A stretch of 64,000 nucleotides of DNA from Haladaptatus halobius (GTDB lineage: Archaea; Halobacteriota; Halobacteria; Halobacteriales; Haladaptataceae): the NCBI RefSeq assembly GCF_020618475.1, contig NZ_CP085335.1:2108001-2172000 (forward strand), given 5' to 3'. The notes below the pieces were generated by a model. That model did no database searches, was not told where the DNA came from, and was given only the letters and a program-made list of their open reading frames with translations. The translations under genes and the position numbers were made by a program. Below are positions 8,090 to 15,998 of the stretch, piece after piece (within the stretch, counting starts at the first letter, position 1; every line of letters starts with the position of its first letter).

Positions 8090-8893
8090 ATGACACAACC
8101 CACGCCGAAGACGAAAGAACAGATACGAAAGGAATGGTCGGTAGGGTCGTACCCGTCCCTTGCGACGGCGTTCCTACCGATGGCGGCCGAACTCGTCGAT
8201 GCCGCTAGCGTCGAATCACGCGACCGCATCCTCGACGTCGCCTGTGGAACTGGTAACGTCGCTCTCACCGCCTATCGACGGGGAGCGCACGTCACTGGTG
8301 TGGACATCACGCCGGCGATGCTCGACGTGGCCCGCGAGCGAGCGACGGTGGTCGATGCGAATATCGATTGGCGGGACGGCGACGCCGCTTCCCTCCCGTT
8401 CGAGGACGACGCGTTCGACAGCAGCCTTTCGTGTTTGGGCCACATGTTCGCCGACGATGCGAACGCGGCGGCGACCGAACTCGTTCGAGTTACCGAATCG
8501 GGAGGCCGCGTCGCCTTTACCTCCTGGACGCCGGAGAGCGGAATCGCCGCGATGATGACGGTGCTTTCGGAATTCATTCCGCCGCGACCGGATTCACCGC
8601 CACCGCCCTTCCTTTGGGGCGACCCGAATACCGTCCGCGACCGATTCGGCGATCGGGTCGAGGAGTTGAGCTTCGAAGCGAGGGTGATCGGTTATCCGGC
8701 CGTCTCCCCGGCCCATTTCTGGGAGTCCATGACGACCGATTCGGGCCCGATTGTGGTCGCACTCGAAGGCGTCGATGAGGGAGCGTCGTCGACCCTTCGT
8801 GAGGAGATGGTCGAAGCGCTCGGTCGCTACTTCTCGGACGCCGACAACGCGATGGAGTTAGAGTATAGGGTAGTCACGGCGACGGTCGCGTGA
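8090..8893 (+). CDS. Class I SAM-dependent methyltransferase
   Basis: The 267-residue protein shows motif I LDVACGTGN (residues 48-56), an acidic loop in VTGVDITPAM, the motif II region around DAASLPFEDDAFD, and the post-motif segment FTSWTPE. This is the UbiE/COQ5-like methyltransferase type acting on small molecules. The N-terminal 40 residues (KEQIRKEWSVGSYPSLAT) form the usual lid helix. It lies 38 bases after the membrane methyltransferase gene on the same strand, so the two are probably one transcript. The substrate is unknown. Confidence 0.85.
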   Translation: MTQPTPKTKEQIRKEWSVGSYPSLATAFLPMAAELVDAASVESRDRILDVACGTGNVALTAYRRGAHVTGVDITPAMLDVARERATVVDANIDWRDGDAASLPFEDDAFDSSLSCLGHMFADDANAAATELVRVTESGGRVAFTSWTPESGIAAMMTVLSEFIPPRPDSPPPPFLWGDPNTVRDRFGDRVEELSFEARVIGYPAVSPAHFWESMTTDSGPIVVALEGVDEGASSTLREEMVEALGRYFSDADNAMELEYRVVTATVA

Positions 8894-8943
8894 ACCGCCT
8901 CGGCCTGCTTTATCTGTAGAAAATCACGGAACGAATGACGAGT

Positions 8944-9939
8944 TTAGGGTCGCGGTGCGGCCTTCTGAAGCGCCGTCTCCGCGATGTTGCCGCCGTAGTC
9001 GGCGCAGCGGGACAGGGAGTCGACGACGAGACCGAGCAGTTGCGCCTGCTGTGGGTCTTGCTCGCGGAGGAGTTTGTCGATGGTGCGCGCGTGCTCGTCG
9101 ATGGCGAGGATCGACTGGCGGGCGTCGTTGGCGAGTTCCGTCGCTTCGTCGCTCTCGTCCAGAAAGAGGGCGTCCATCGCCTTGTCGATGACCTCCGTCG
9201 CGTCGTCGTGGAGTTCCTCGAAGCTCTCGACGACCTCCTCGGGAACCTCCGATAGCTGGAGCGTGAGTTGTCCGATTTTGGCGGCGTGATCGGCGATGCG
9301 TTCGAGTTGGCGGGCGCTGGAGTGATAATCGAAACACACCTCGCGCGACATCCCGAGTTCCTCGGTCGCTTTCGCCGTGCGGAGCGCCGCCCGGAAGATG
9401 CGCGAGACGACGAACCAGAGGCGGTCGACGTCCTCGTCGCGCTCGATAACGTCTTGGGCGATGTCGTCGTCGTTCTCCGCGAGGGCGGTGATGGCGTCGT
9501 CCAACATCGAGAGGGCGATGAGCCGCATGCGCGTGACTGCGTTGTGGATCGATAGCTCCGAGGAGTCGAGGAGATCTTGAATCACGACGCTGTTGCCCGT
9601 CTCCTCTAACACTTCGAGGCCGACGAGACTCTGGGTCGCGTCGCTGATGGTGCGGCGCTGCTCGGTCGTGATTCGACCCGCTTCGAGTTGGATGATGTCG
9701 AATCCGCTCACGTACATCGTGAACACCGCGCGTCGCAGTTCCTCGTCCTGCAAATCGCGGATGTCGAGCGAGCCTTCGAGCCGGTCTCGTTCGTCTTTCG
9801 GAGCCAGCAGCAGGGAGTCCGACTCCGGATAGAACTCGACGATGCTTCCCGCCTCGATTCCGTTCTCCGTCGCCCACGTTTTCGGGAGCGAGACGGTGTA
9901 CGTCGAGCCGCCGGTGACCTGAACCTTGCGCGTCTCCAT
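8944..9939 (-). CDS. AbrB/SpoVT-PhoU phosphate-signalling regulator
   Basis: The 331-residue protein begins METRKVQVTGGSTYTVSLPK, an AbrB/SpoVT swapped-hairpin DNA-binding domain (residues 1-50). Two PhoU-like three-helix bundles follow, with the repeated E-x-x-x-D metal-binding pattern (QLERIADHAAKIG and SRCADYGGNIAET). This fusion is typical of archaea and is placed next to pst genes. It probably reads the state of the Pst transporter and regulates it. It is divergently transcribed from pstS across a 322-base regulatory region. A TATA at 9961-9970 lies 22-31 bases before the start, so the message is probably leaderless. Confidence 0.9.
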   Translation of the reverse strand: METRKVQVTGGSTYTVSLPKTWATENGIEAGSIVEFYPESDSLLLAPKDERDRLEGSLDIRDLQDEELRRAVFTMYVSGFDIIQLEAGRITTEQRRTISDATQSLVGLEVLEETGNSVVIQDLLDSSELSIHNAVTRMRLIALSMLDDAITALAENDDDIAQDVIERDEDVDRLWFVVSRIFRAALRTAKATEELGMSREVCFDYHSSARQLERIADHAAKIGQLTLQLSEVPEEVVESFEELHDDATEVIDKAMDALFLDESDEATELANDARQSILAIDEHARTIDKLLREQDPQQAQLLGLVVDSLSRCADYGGNIAETALQKAAPRP

Positions 9940-9960
9940 GTTCGTCGTTCGGGCAGGGAG

Positions 9961-9970
9961 TACTATAAAT
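9961..9970 (-). promoter_or_regulatory. TATA box of the AbrB-PhoU regulator
   Basis: On the minus strand this reads ATTTATAGTA and sits 22-31 bases before the ATG at 9939. That spacing predicts transcription starting at or within a few bases of the start codon, the leaderless arrangement common in haloarchaea, and so supports the chosen start. Confidence 0.6.
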
Positions 9971-10033
9971 CCAACTATGTCTATATACCTTTCCGAAAAA
10001 GACTGTCACGAACGGAGATGTATAGCCAGACTG

Positions 10034-10054
10034 CGTTCTCCCCCTCCGAGAACG
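10034..10054. promoter_or_regulatory. Inverted repeat in the divergent pst control region (candidate operator)
   Basis: CGTTCTC at 10034-10040 and its perfect complement GAGAACG at 10048-10054 are separated by seven bases. The element lies in the 322-base space between the AbrB-PhoU regulator and pstS, upstream of both TATA boxes. Its symmetry and position suit a dimeric regulator such as the neighbouring AbrB-fold protein. I cannot match it confidently to published haloarchaeal P-box sequences. Confidence 0.4.
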
Positions 10055-10206
10055 TGTTTTCCCGGCTGCACGTTCGTCGGTAACGGGAGATAAATACGTC
10101 GAACGAACCCCGGTGCTACCGACGTATCCACCGTTATCGAGGGTTTCGTTCGCTGACACCAGATGTGCGTGAGACGTGACTGCTTGCAGGACAATAGCAT
10201 ACAGAG

Positions 10207-10216
10207 AAATATATAG
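10207..10216 (+). promoter_or_regulatory. TATA box of the pst operon
   Basis: AAATATATAG lies about 50 bases before the pstS ATG in a locally AT-rich stretch (10195-10245). This gives a predicted transcript start near 10240 and a short leader. The rest of the 9940-10261 gap holds the divergent promoter and the inverted repeat at 10034-10054, with no gene. Confidence 0.55.
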
Positions 10217-10261
10217 AGATAATAGCAACGCATTATTACATCCGGTTCTTGGGATTTAGTG

Positions 10262-11296
10262 ATGTCAAACGAGTCGTCAGGCAGTGTTTCGCGGCGTCGA
10301 TTCATCGTCGGAGCAGGGGCGACCGGCGCGGTCGCACTCGCGGGGTGTACGAAGAACCAGACCAAGGGTAGCAGCGGTGGCGACACTACTGGCACTACCG
10401 GTGGCAGCGGCGGTGACGGAAACCTGAGCGGTTCAATCAGTATCTCCGGTAGTTCGACGGTGTTCCCGCTGGCGGTCGCGATGAAAGAGGAGTTTCAAAA
10501 GGAACATCCCGGCATGACCATCGACATCAAGTCAACGGGAAGCGGCGGTGGCTTCCAGAACCACTTCTGTCCGGGCCAAACGGATTTCAACAACGCGTCT
10601 CGACCGATCAAGGACAAGGAAGCCCAGAAGTGCAAGCAGAACAATATCGACCCTGTCGAACTTAATGTCGCGACGGATGCGCTTACGGTCGTCGTAAACA
10701 ACAACGCCGATTGGGTTGACTGCATGACCGTCGAGCAGCTCAAAAAGCTCTGGCAGGGCGGCAATAACAAAGTTCAGAAGTGGAGCGACATAGATTCCAG
10801 TTGGCCGAACAAGGAGATCAAACTCTACGGTCCGACAGAGGCGTCCGGGACGCTCGATTACTTCCACGAGGCCATCGTCGGCGAAGACAACAAACACCGG
10901 ATGGATCACCAGGCCAGTGAGAACGACCGGCAGATCATTCAGGGTGTCTCGCGCGATAAGTACGCGCTCGGATACCTCGGATTCGCGTACTACAGCGAGA
11001 ACAAAGACGAAGTGAAGGCGCTCGGCATCAACAACGGTGACGGCTGCATCAAGCCGTCGCTCGAAACAGCCAAGTCGGGCAAGTACAAGCCACTCGCCCG
11101 ACCGCTGTTCACCTACCCGAAGAAGTCTGCGCTCAAAAAGGATCACGTCGCCGCGTTTGCGAAGTTCTGGATCGAACACTCGACGAGCAAACAGATCGTC
11201 GCCAAGGATGTCGGTTACGTGCCGCTCAGCGAGAGCGAGAAGAAAAAGCAGATGAAGAAACTTGAAAAGGCCATCAGCAAGGCGAATGGGAATTGA
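10262..11296 (+). CDS. pstS: Phosphate ABC transporter substrate-binding lipoprotein
   Basis: The 344-residue protein has a Tat signal (RRR at 11-13, then a hydrophobic stretch) ending in lipobox LAGC with Cys29, so it is exported folded and lipid-anchored. A Gly/Ser/Thr linker leads into the PBP_like PstS fold, which starts SISISGSSTVFPLA and contains the phosphate-binding STGSGGGF and ASRPIKDKEAQ segments and GPTEASGTLDYF. It captures phosphate outside the membrane and delivers it to PstCA. ATG at 10262 is preferred to the GTG just before it. The cassette follows as pstC, pstA, pstB and phoU. Confidence 0.96.
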   Translation: MSNESSGSVSRRRFIVGAGATGAVALAGCTKNQTKGSSGGDTTGTTGGSGGDGNLSGSISISGSSTVFPLAVAMKEEFQKEHPGMTIDIKSTGSGGGFQNHFCPGQTDFNNASRPIKDKEAQKCKQNNIDPVELNVATDALTVVVNNNADWVDCMTVEQLKKLWQGGNNKVQKWSDIDSSWPNKEIKLYGPTEASGTLDYFHEAIVGEDNKHRMDHQASENDRQIIQGVSRDKYALGYLGFAYYSENKDEVKALGINNGDGCIKPSLETAKSGKYKPLARPLFTYPKKSALKKDHVAAFAKFWIEHSTSKQIVAKDVGYVPLSESEKKKQMKKLEKAISKANGN

Positions 11297-11350
11297 ATCG
11301 CTGAACCGTTAAACGAAGGTCTTTTCGGCTGCGATAGGAGAACACAATCA

Positions 11351-12307
11351 ATGAGTACTGATCGGATAACAGAAACTCTTACGAGACGGACGGAGAATTC
11401 GTCACGAGAACTGCTAGCACGGGGATTCTTTTTTGCGTGCGCAATTCTATCCATCGTGACGACGATTAGCATTGCACTCCTCTTAATCAACGAGACGCTT
11501 CGGTTCTTTAGCGAGACGGCGTGGCTCGTTAACGCGAAGGGAGAAGCGTACTCGATAATCAGGTTCTACACCGGGAAGAAATGGATACCGAGTCGAGGAG
11601 AATTCGGCGTCTTGGCACCGTTGACGGGGACGCTCATGGTGACCATCGAAGCCGCACTGATTTCAATTCCACTCGGCGTCGCAACTGCACTCTATCTCAG
11701 CGAGTACGCGAGCCAACGGACGCGGTCAGTTCTCAAGCCGGCACTCGAAATTCTCGCTGGAGTTCCGACGGTTATCTACGGATTCTTCGCTCTCATCTAC
11801 ATCACACCCGCGCTGAGCAACTTCGTGCAGCTCCAGTTCTTCAATGTGCTCTCGGCTGGCATCGTCGTCGGAATCATGATTATTCCGATGGTGGCCTCCA
11901 TCAGCGAAGACGCCATGAGCGCGGTACCCGACGAACTCCGCCAGGCGGGGTACGGGATGGGCGCGACGAAGTTCGACGTTTCGGTCGGCATCGTCGTTCC
12001 GGCCGCCCTCTCGGGCATCTTCTCGTCGTTCATCCTCGCGCTGTCGCGCGCCATCGGGGAGACGATGGCGGTCACCATCGCGGCGGGGAGTAGCGCACAG
12101 TTCCTTAACCCCCTCAATCTGACGGCGTACACTCTGCCGAACATGCCGATGACCGCGGCGATCATCCAATCGTTGACTGGCGACTTCACCGGAGGAGGGA
12201 TGGCGTACAGGAGTGCGTTCGCCCTCGGATTTTCACTGTTCGTCATTACGCTCGTGATGAACATCGTCAGCGACCTTATTGCGGAACACTACAGGGAGGA
12301 GTACTGA
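11351..12307 (+). CDS. pstC: Phosphate ABC transporter permease PstC
   Basis: The 318-residue permease has six predicted membrane helices. The first is at about 25-48, followed by an extracytoplasmic loop of about 40 residues. The ABC coupling helix is visible as the EAA-like loop DELRQAGYGMGATKFDV. GTLMVTIEAALISIPLGVA marks the start of the binding-protein-dependent permease domain. It forms the phosphate channel with PstA. Spacing to pstS is 54 bases, and one base separates its stop from the pstA ATG, which indicates translational coupling. Confidence 0.95.
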   Translation: MSTDRITETLTRRTENSSRELLARGFFFACAILSIVTTISIALLLINETLRFFSETAWLVNAKGEAYSIIRFYTGKKWIPSRGEFGVLAPLTGTLMVTIEAALISIPLGVATALYLSEYASQRTRSVLKPALEILAGVPTVIYGFFALIYITPALSNFVQLQFFNVLSAGIVVGIMIIPMVASISEDAMSAVPDELRQAGYGMGATKFDVSVGIVVPAALSGIFSSFILALSRAIGETMAVTIAAGSSAQFLNPLNLTAYTLPNMPMTAAIIQSLTGDFTGGGMAYRSAFALGFSLFVITLVMNIVSDLIAEHYREEY

Positions 12308-12308
12308 G

Positions 12309-13994
12309 ATGGCAACCGACATGGAACGCAGCGAGACGGTAGGAAGCTTCGAACGAATCAGCCGAACTACCGGGACGATATTCAAATACGCGCTGCTCGG
12401 TGCGACGCTGTTTGGTATTCTCTCTCTAGGTGTCCTCCTCGTGTACGTGGCCAACGACGCGATTCAACCGTTGACCGCGGATCCGGGTTGGTTCCTCGTA
12501 TTCTTCCTCGCCTTGGTCGTGCCGACCGTCGCCGTCTGTTGGTACCTGAATCAACGCGAAGATTCGCTCGCTGTGGGTGTCACCGCCCTCGGAATCGCGG
12601 CGGTCGGAACGTTGTTCGGCGCAGGGTTATCATCCGTGTTTATCGACGTCATCTCGCCGCTGACGTTGCTCGCGTACTTCCTCGCGCTATTCGTATCGTT
12701 GGCCATCTCCATCGGTCTGAGTCGAATCAACACTGATTTGCCGTTCCTCGGCTGGTTCGGAATCACGATCCTCGCGTTCGTCGCGTCGTTCACGTTTATC
12801 CCGGGAATCATCCTCGGATTCCCCTACGTCCCGACGGCCGGTATTGCGATGGGTATCGTATCCGGATCGCTGGTGGCGTTGGCGGCGCGGATGTACGTCG
12901 GCAGTAGATGGGACGGAGACCGAGTCCGAGTCCGAGATATCGCGGCGACCGTCGCGTTACTGGCGACGGTCGCCGCCGCACCGGTCGGCCAACTCGTCGG
13001 AATCGGTGCCGTGCCCGCTGCGCTACTGATAGCGATGGCCGGCGTTCCGCTCGGACTGTACGTCGCCGACACGGTCGTCCATCGACCGACCGATCGAATC
13101 GGACTCGTACTTCCCGCCGTCGTTGTCGGTGGGGCGCTTCTCGGCGCGCTCATCGTCGATCTCGTCGGGTTCGCCGGGCCGAAATCGTGGCTCGATTGGC
13201 AGTTCCTCGTCACCAACGTCTCTACCGACCCCGAAGACGCCGGGATGTATCCCGCCATCGTCGGGTCGGTGCTGTTAATGTTCGTCGTCGCCGTCGCCTC
13301 GTTCCCCCTCGGGGTCGGTACCGCCGTCTATCTCGAAGAATACGCGCCGGACAATCGGTTGACGAGAGTTCTCAAGATCAATATCTCGAACCTGGCGGGC
13401 GTTCCGAGCGTCGTATACGGGCTGCTCGGCGCGGGACTGTTCGTAACGTACCTCGGCCCCGGAATTCCGGTCTTACCGCCCGGCGTGGCGAATCCCCTCG
13501 GTCTATCGCCCATCTTCGTGGCCGGTAACCTGTTCGGCTCCGGTACCATCGTCGTGGGGGGACTCACACTCTCGCTTCTCATCTTGCCCATTATCATCAT
13601 CTCCAGTCAAGAGGCGATCCGGTCGGTACCCGACGACATGCGGGAGGCCTCGTACGGCATGGGTGCGACTCGCTGGCAGACCGTCAAGAACGTCGTACTT
13701 CCGCGAGCGTTCCCCGGCATCCTGACCGGGACGATTCTCGGACTCGGACGAGCCATCGGTGAGACAGCACCGCTCATCATGATCGGGGCAGCCCACATCG
13801 CGGATCTACCGCGGTCGTTCGATTCGGTCGTCGCCGCGATGCCGATGCAGATTTTCGCGTATGCGTCTACGCTCGCCACCGACGAGTTCTACAATAGGAT
13901 AGTCCCCGCAGCCGTCATCGTCCTCCTCGTCGCCATGCTGGCGATGAACTCCGTCGCCATCGCACTACGCAACAAGTATCAGAGGGAGCAATAA
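12309..13994 (+). CDS. pstA: Phosphate ABC transporter permease PstA, long haloarchaeal form
   Basis: At 561 residues it is about twice the bacterial PstA length. The C-terminal 280 residues are the permease domain, with the EAA loop DDMREASYGMGATRWQTV and conserved GVGTAVYLEEYAPDN. The N-terminal 280 residues add about seven further hydrophobic helices, absent in bacterial PstA. Extended PstA is known in haloarchaea and the role of the extra helices is not established. ATG at 12309 follows the pstC stop by one base. An in-frame start 30 bases upstream would lie inside pstC. Confidence 0.93.
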   Translation: MATDMERSETVGSFERISRTTGTIFKYALLGATLFGILSLGVLLVYVANDAIQPLTADPGWFLVFFLALVVPTVAVCWYLNQREDSLAVGVTALGIAAVGTLFGAGLSSVFIDVISPLTLLAYFLALFVSLAISIGLSRINTDLPFLGWFGITILAFVASFTFIPGIILGFPYVPTAGIAMGIVSGSLVALAARMYVGSRWDGDRVRVRDIAATVALLATVAAAPVGQLVGIGAVPAALLIAMAGVPLGLYVADTVVHRPTDRIGLVLPAVVVGGALLGALIVDLVGFAGPKSWLDWQFLVTNVSTDPEDAGMYPAIVGSVLLMFVVAVASFPLGVGTAVYLEEYAPDNRLTRVLKINISNLAGVPSVVYGLLGAGLFVTYLGPGIPVLPPGVANPLGLSPIFVAGNLFGSGTIVVGGLTLSLLILPIIIISSQEAIRSVPDDMREASYGMGATRWQTVKNVVLPRAFPGILTGTILGLGRAIGETAPLIMIGAAHIADLPRSFDSVVAAMPMQIFAYASTLATDEFYNRIVPAAVIVLLVAMLAMNSVAIALRNKYQREQ

Positions 13995-13997
13995 ACA

Positions 13998-14882
13998 ATG
14001 AGTCAAGAGAACATGCCACCGAACGAGGAAGCGAGCGAAAAGCAGAGAGAGGACGAGCAGTCGAGTTCGATGAACGACGAGATGCTCATCGAGACCGAGG
14101 TGGACTCCGAGGGCGCGCGGCGGGCGGACACGCCCGCCATCATCGAATCGAAGGACATCAGCGTTTGGTACGACAACAACCAAGCGCTGCGTGGAATCTC
14201 CATGTCGATTCCCGAGAACCGCGTCACCGCGATGATCGGACCCTCCGGGTGCGGAAAATCCACGTTCCTCCGGTGTATCAACCGGATGAACGACCTCATC
14301 GACGCCGCGCGCGTCGAAGGCGATCTCACGCTTCGCGGGAAGAACGTCTACGATGACGACGTCGACCCCGTAGCGCTCCGTCGGCGCGTCGGGATGGTGT
14401 TCCAGAAACCCAACCCGTTCCCGAAGAGCATCTACGACAACGTCGCTTACGGCCTGAACATCCAGGACAAGGACGGTGACTACGACGAAATCGTCGAGCA
14501 GTCGCTCAAACGCGCCGCGCTGTGGGACGAGGTGAAAGACCGGTTGGACGAGTCCGGTCTCGAACTCTCCGGCGGACAACAGCAGCGACTCTGCATCGCC
14601 CGCGCCATCGCGCCCGACCCGGAGGTGCTCCTGATGGACGAACCGGCGAGCGCCCTCGACCCCGTCGCCACCTCACAGATAGAAGACCTCATCGCCGAAC
14701 TCGCCGAGGATTACACGGTCGTCATCGTCACCCACAACATGCAGCAGGCGGCCCGTATCAGCGACAAGACCGCCGTCTTCCTCACCGGCGGCGAACTCGT
14801 CGAGTTCGACGACACGCAGAAGATATTCGAGAACCCCGAACATGAGCGCGTCGAAGACTACATCACCGGGAAGTTCGGATAG
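13998..14882 (+). CDS. pstB: Phosphate ABC transporter ATP-binding protein PstB
   Basis: The 294-residue ATPase has Walker [10 protein letters not shown] (81-89), Q-loop Gln136 in VFQKPNPFP, signature LSGGQQQR (190-197), Walker B LLMDE (211-215) and the switch His in IVTHNMQQA. The [19 protein letters not shown] block is diagnostic for PstB. About 45 acidic, disordered residues precede the fold, a halophilic extension. It powers PstCA. It starts three bases after the pstA stop. Confidence 0.97.
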   Translation: MSQENMPPNEEASEKQREDEQSSSMNDEMLIETEVDSEGARRADTPAIIESKDISVWYDNNQALRGISMSIPENRVTAMIGPSGCGKSTFLRCINRMNDLIDAARVEGDLTLRGKNVYDDDVDPVALRRRVGMVFQKPNPFPKSIYDNVAYGLNIQDKDGDYDEIVEQSLKRAALWDEVKDRLDESGLELSGGQQQRLCIARAIAPDPEVLLMDEPASALDPVATSQIEDLIAELAEDYTVVIVTHNMQQAARISDKTAVFLTGGELVEFDDTQKIFENPEHERVEDYITGKFG

Positions 14883-14912
14883 ACGCACACTGAAAACATC
14901 AGATCACGATCT

Positions 14913-15590
14913 ATGGCACGAAAAAGTTATCAACAACAGTTGGTCGACCTCCAAGAGAACGTCCTCTACATGAGCGAGGTGGTGATGGAGCGCCTGCGCC
15001 TCGGTCTCAACGCGCTAGAACAGAAAGACCGCGACCTCGCCCGCGAGGTCATCGAGGGCGACGACGAAGTGAACGAGCTGTATCTCAAACTCGAACAGGA
15101 CTGCATCGACCTGTTCGCGCTCCAGCAGCCGGTCGCCAGCGACCTCCGGATGATAGCGGCGACGTTCAAGATAATCACCGACCTCGAACGCATCGCCGAC
15201 CTCGCCGTGAACCTCGGCGAGTACACGCTCGCCGCAGACCGCGATATGTTTCCGGAGGTCGACATCCAAGAACTCGGGAACGTCACCTTGGAGATGATGG
15301 AATCGACGATGGACGCGTACGCCGACGAGGACACGGAGGCCTGCTACGCCGTCGCCGACCGCGACGACCACCTAGACCAGCTCTGCGAGCGAGCGAGCCA
15401 ACTGGTCGTCCGCGACCTCATCGAGACGGAACTGGAAAAGAACACCGAGGAGGAGGTCGAGCGCCTCCTCCAGGACGTTTCTCGCCTCCTGCTCACCATC
15501 CGCGACCTCGAACGGGTCGGCGACCACGCGGTCAACATCGCCGCCCGCACGTTCTACATGGTCGAGAACGACGACGAGCTCATCTACTGA
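14913..15590 (+). CDS. phoU: Phosphate transport regulator PhoU
   Basis: The 225-residue protein consists of two three-helix PhoU bundles. Each contains the metal-binding ExxxD-type motif (TDLERIADLAVNLGEYT in the first, RDLERVGDHAVNIAART in the second). It begins MARKSYQQQLVDLQENV, the classic PhoU start. PhoU restrains Pst activity and transmits phosphate status. Here it closes the pstSCAB operon, with 30 bases after pstB, and its TGA lies at the left edge of the 78-base imperfect hairpin at 15589-15666. Confidence 0.95.
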   Translation: MARKSYQQQLVDLQENVLYMSEVVMERLRLGLNALEQKDRDLAREVIEGDDEVNELYLKLEQDCIDLFALQQPVASDLRMIAATFKIITDLERIADLAVNLGEYTLAADRDMFPEVDIQELGNVTLEMMESTMDAYADEDTEACYAVADRDDHLDQLCERASQLVVRDLIETELEKNTEEEVERLLQDVSRLLLTIRDLERVGDHAVNIAARTFYMVENDDELIY

Positions 15591-15666
15591 ACCTTTTACG
15601 ACGGTCGAGGGTTCGCGATCGCGCGCTACGGCACGCGACCGCGAACCGTCTCCCTGTAAAAGGTTC
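15589..15666 (+). terminator. Long imperfect hairpin at the end of the pst operon
   Basis: The outer arms GAACCTTTTAC (15589-15599) and GTAAAAGGTTC (15656-15666) are perfectly complementary. Inside them GGTTCGCGATCGCG (15610-15623) pairs with CGCGACCGCGAACC (15634-15647) with one mismatch. The structure begins within the phoU stop codon. No U-tract follows, so it may be a 3' RNA-stabilising or processing structure instead of a simple terminator. Confidence 0.5.
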
Positions 15667-15998
15667 ATCAAAAGCGCTCACTTCGTTCGCGGAGAGTGGG
15701 CTAGCCTCTGGCGGGTGTGTCACCGGCAGATTTCCGGTGGCTACGTTAACCGGTCTATCGCTCACGTCGCTCGCTATTCTTGTCCGATTAGCAACCAGAA
15801 ATCGGCCGACGACACAATTGCAGGACATCTGCCGGTGATGCAGCCGCTAGAAGTCACCACAAATCACCGCGAACGGAGTGAGCGGACTCGGCGCGGACCG
15901 AAGGGAGCACCGAGGTTTTCGTGGAGATTTTTCCAAGGAGGAGGCCGAGACGAGCGCTACGTGGCGCTGATCTCGGCACCCGACCGCAGAAAAAGGTG
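15667..15998. other. Gene-free convergent spacer with a second hairpin
   Basis: These 332 bases lie between the convergent phoU and cdc48 genes. I see no convincing gene. The short open frames have the Arg/Ser/Gly-rich composition of antisense noise. Near the cdc48 end an imperfect inverted repeat (GCCGAGA at 15944-15950 with TCTCGGC at 15971-15977, inner AGCGC/GCGCT) could end either transcript. The middle (15865-15915) has a GAGTGAGCGG-type phrase that looks like the short degenerate repeats often found between haloarchaeal genes. Confidence 0.4.

Noticed and set aside
7208..8893. One long frame of 561 codons covering both methyltransferase genes
   Set aside because: Only the last part from ATG 8090 is the true methyltransferase; the rest is an alternative frame of the membrane protein gene.
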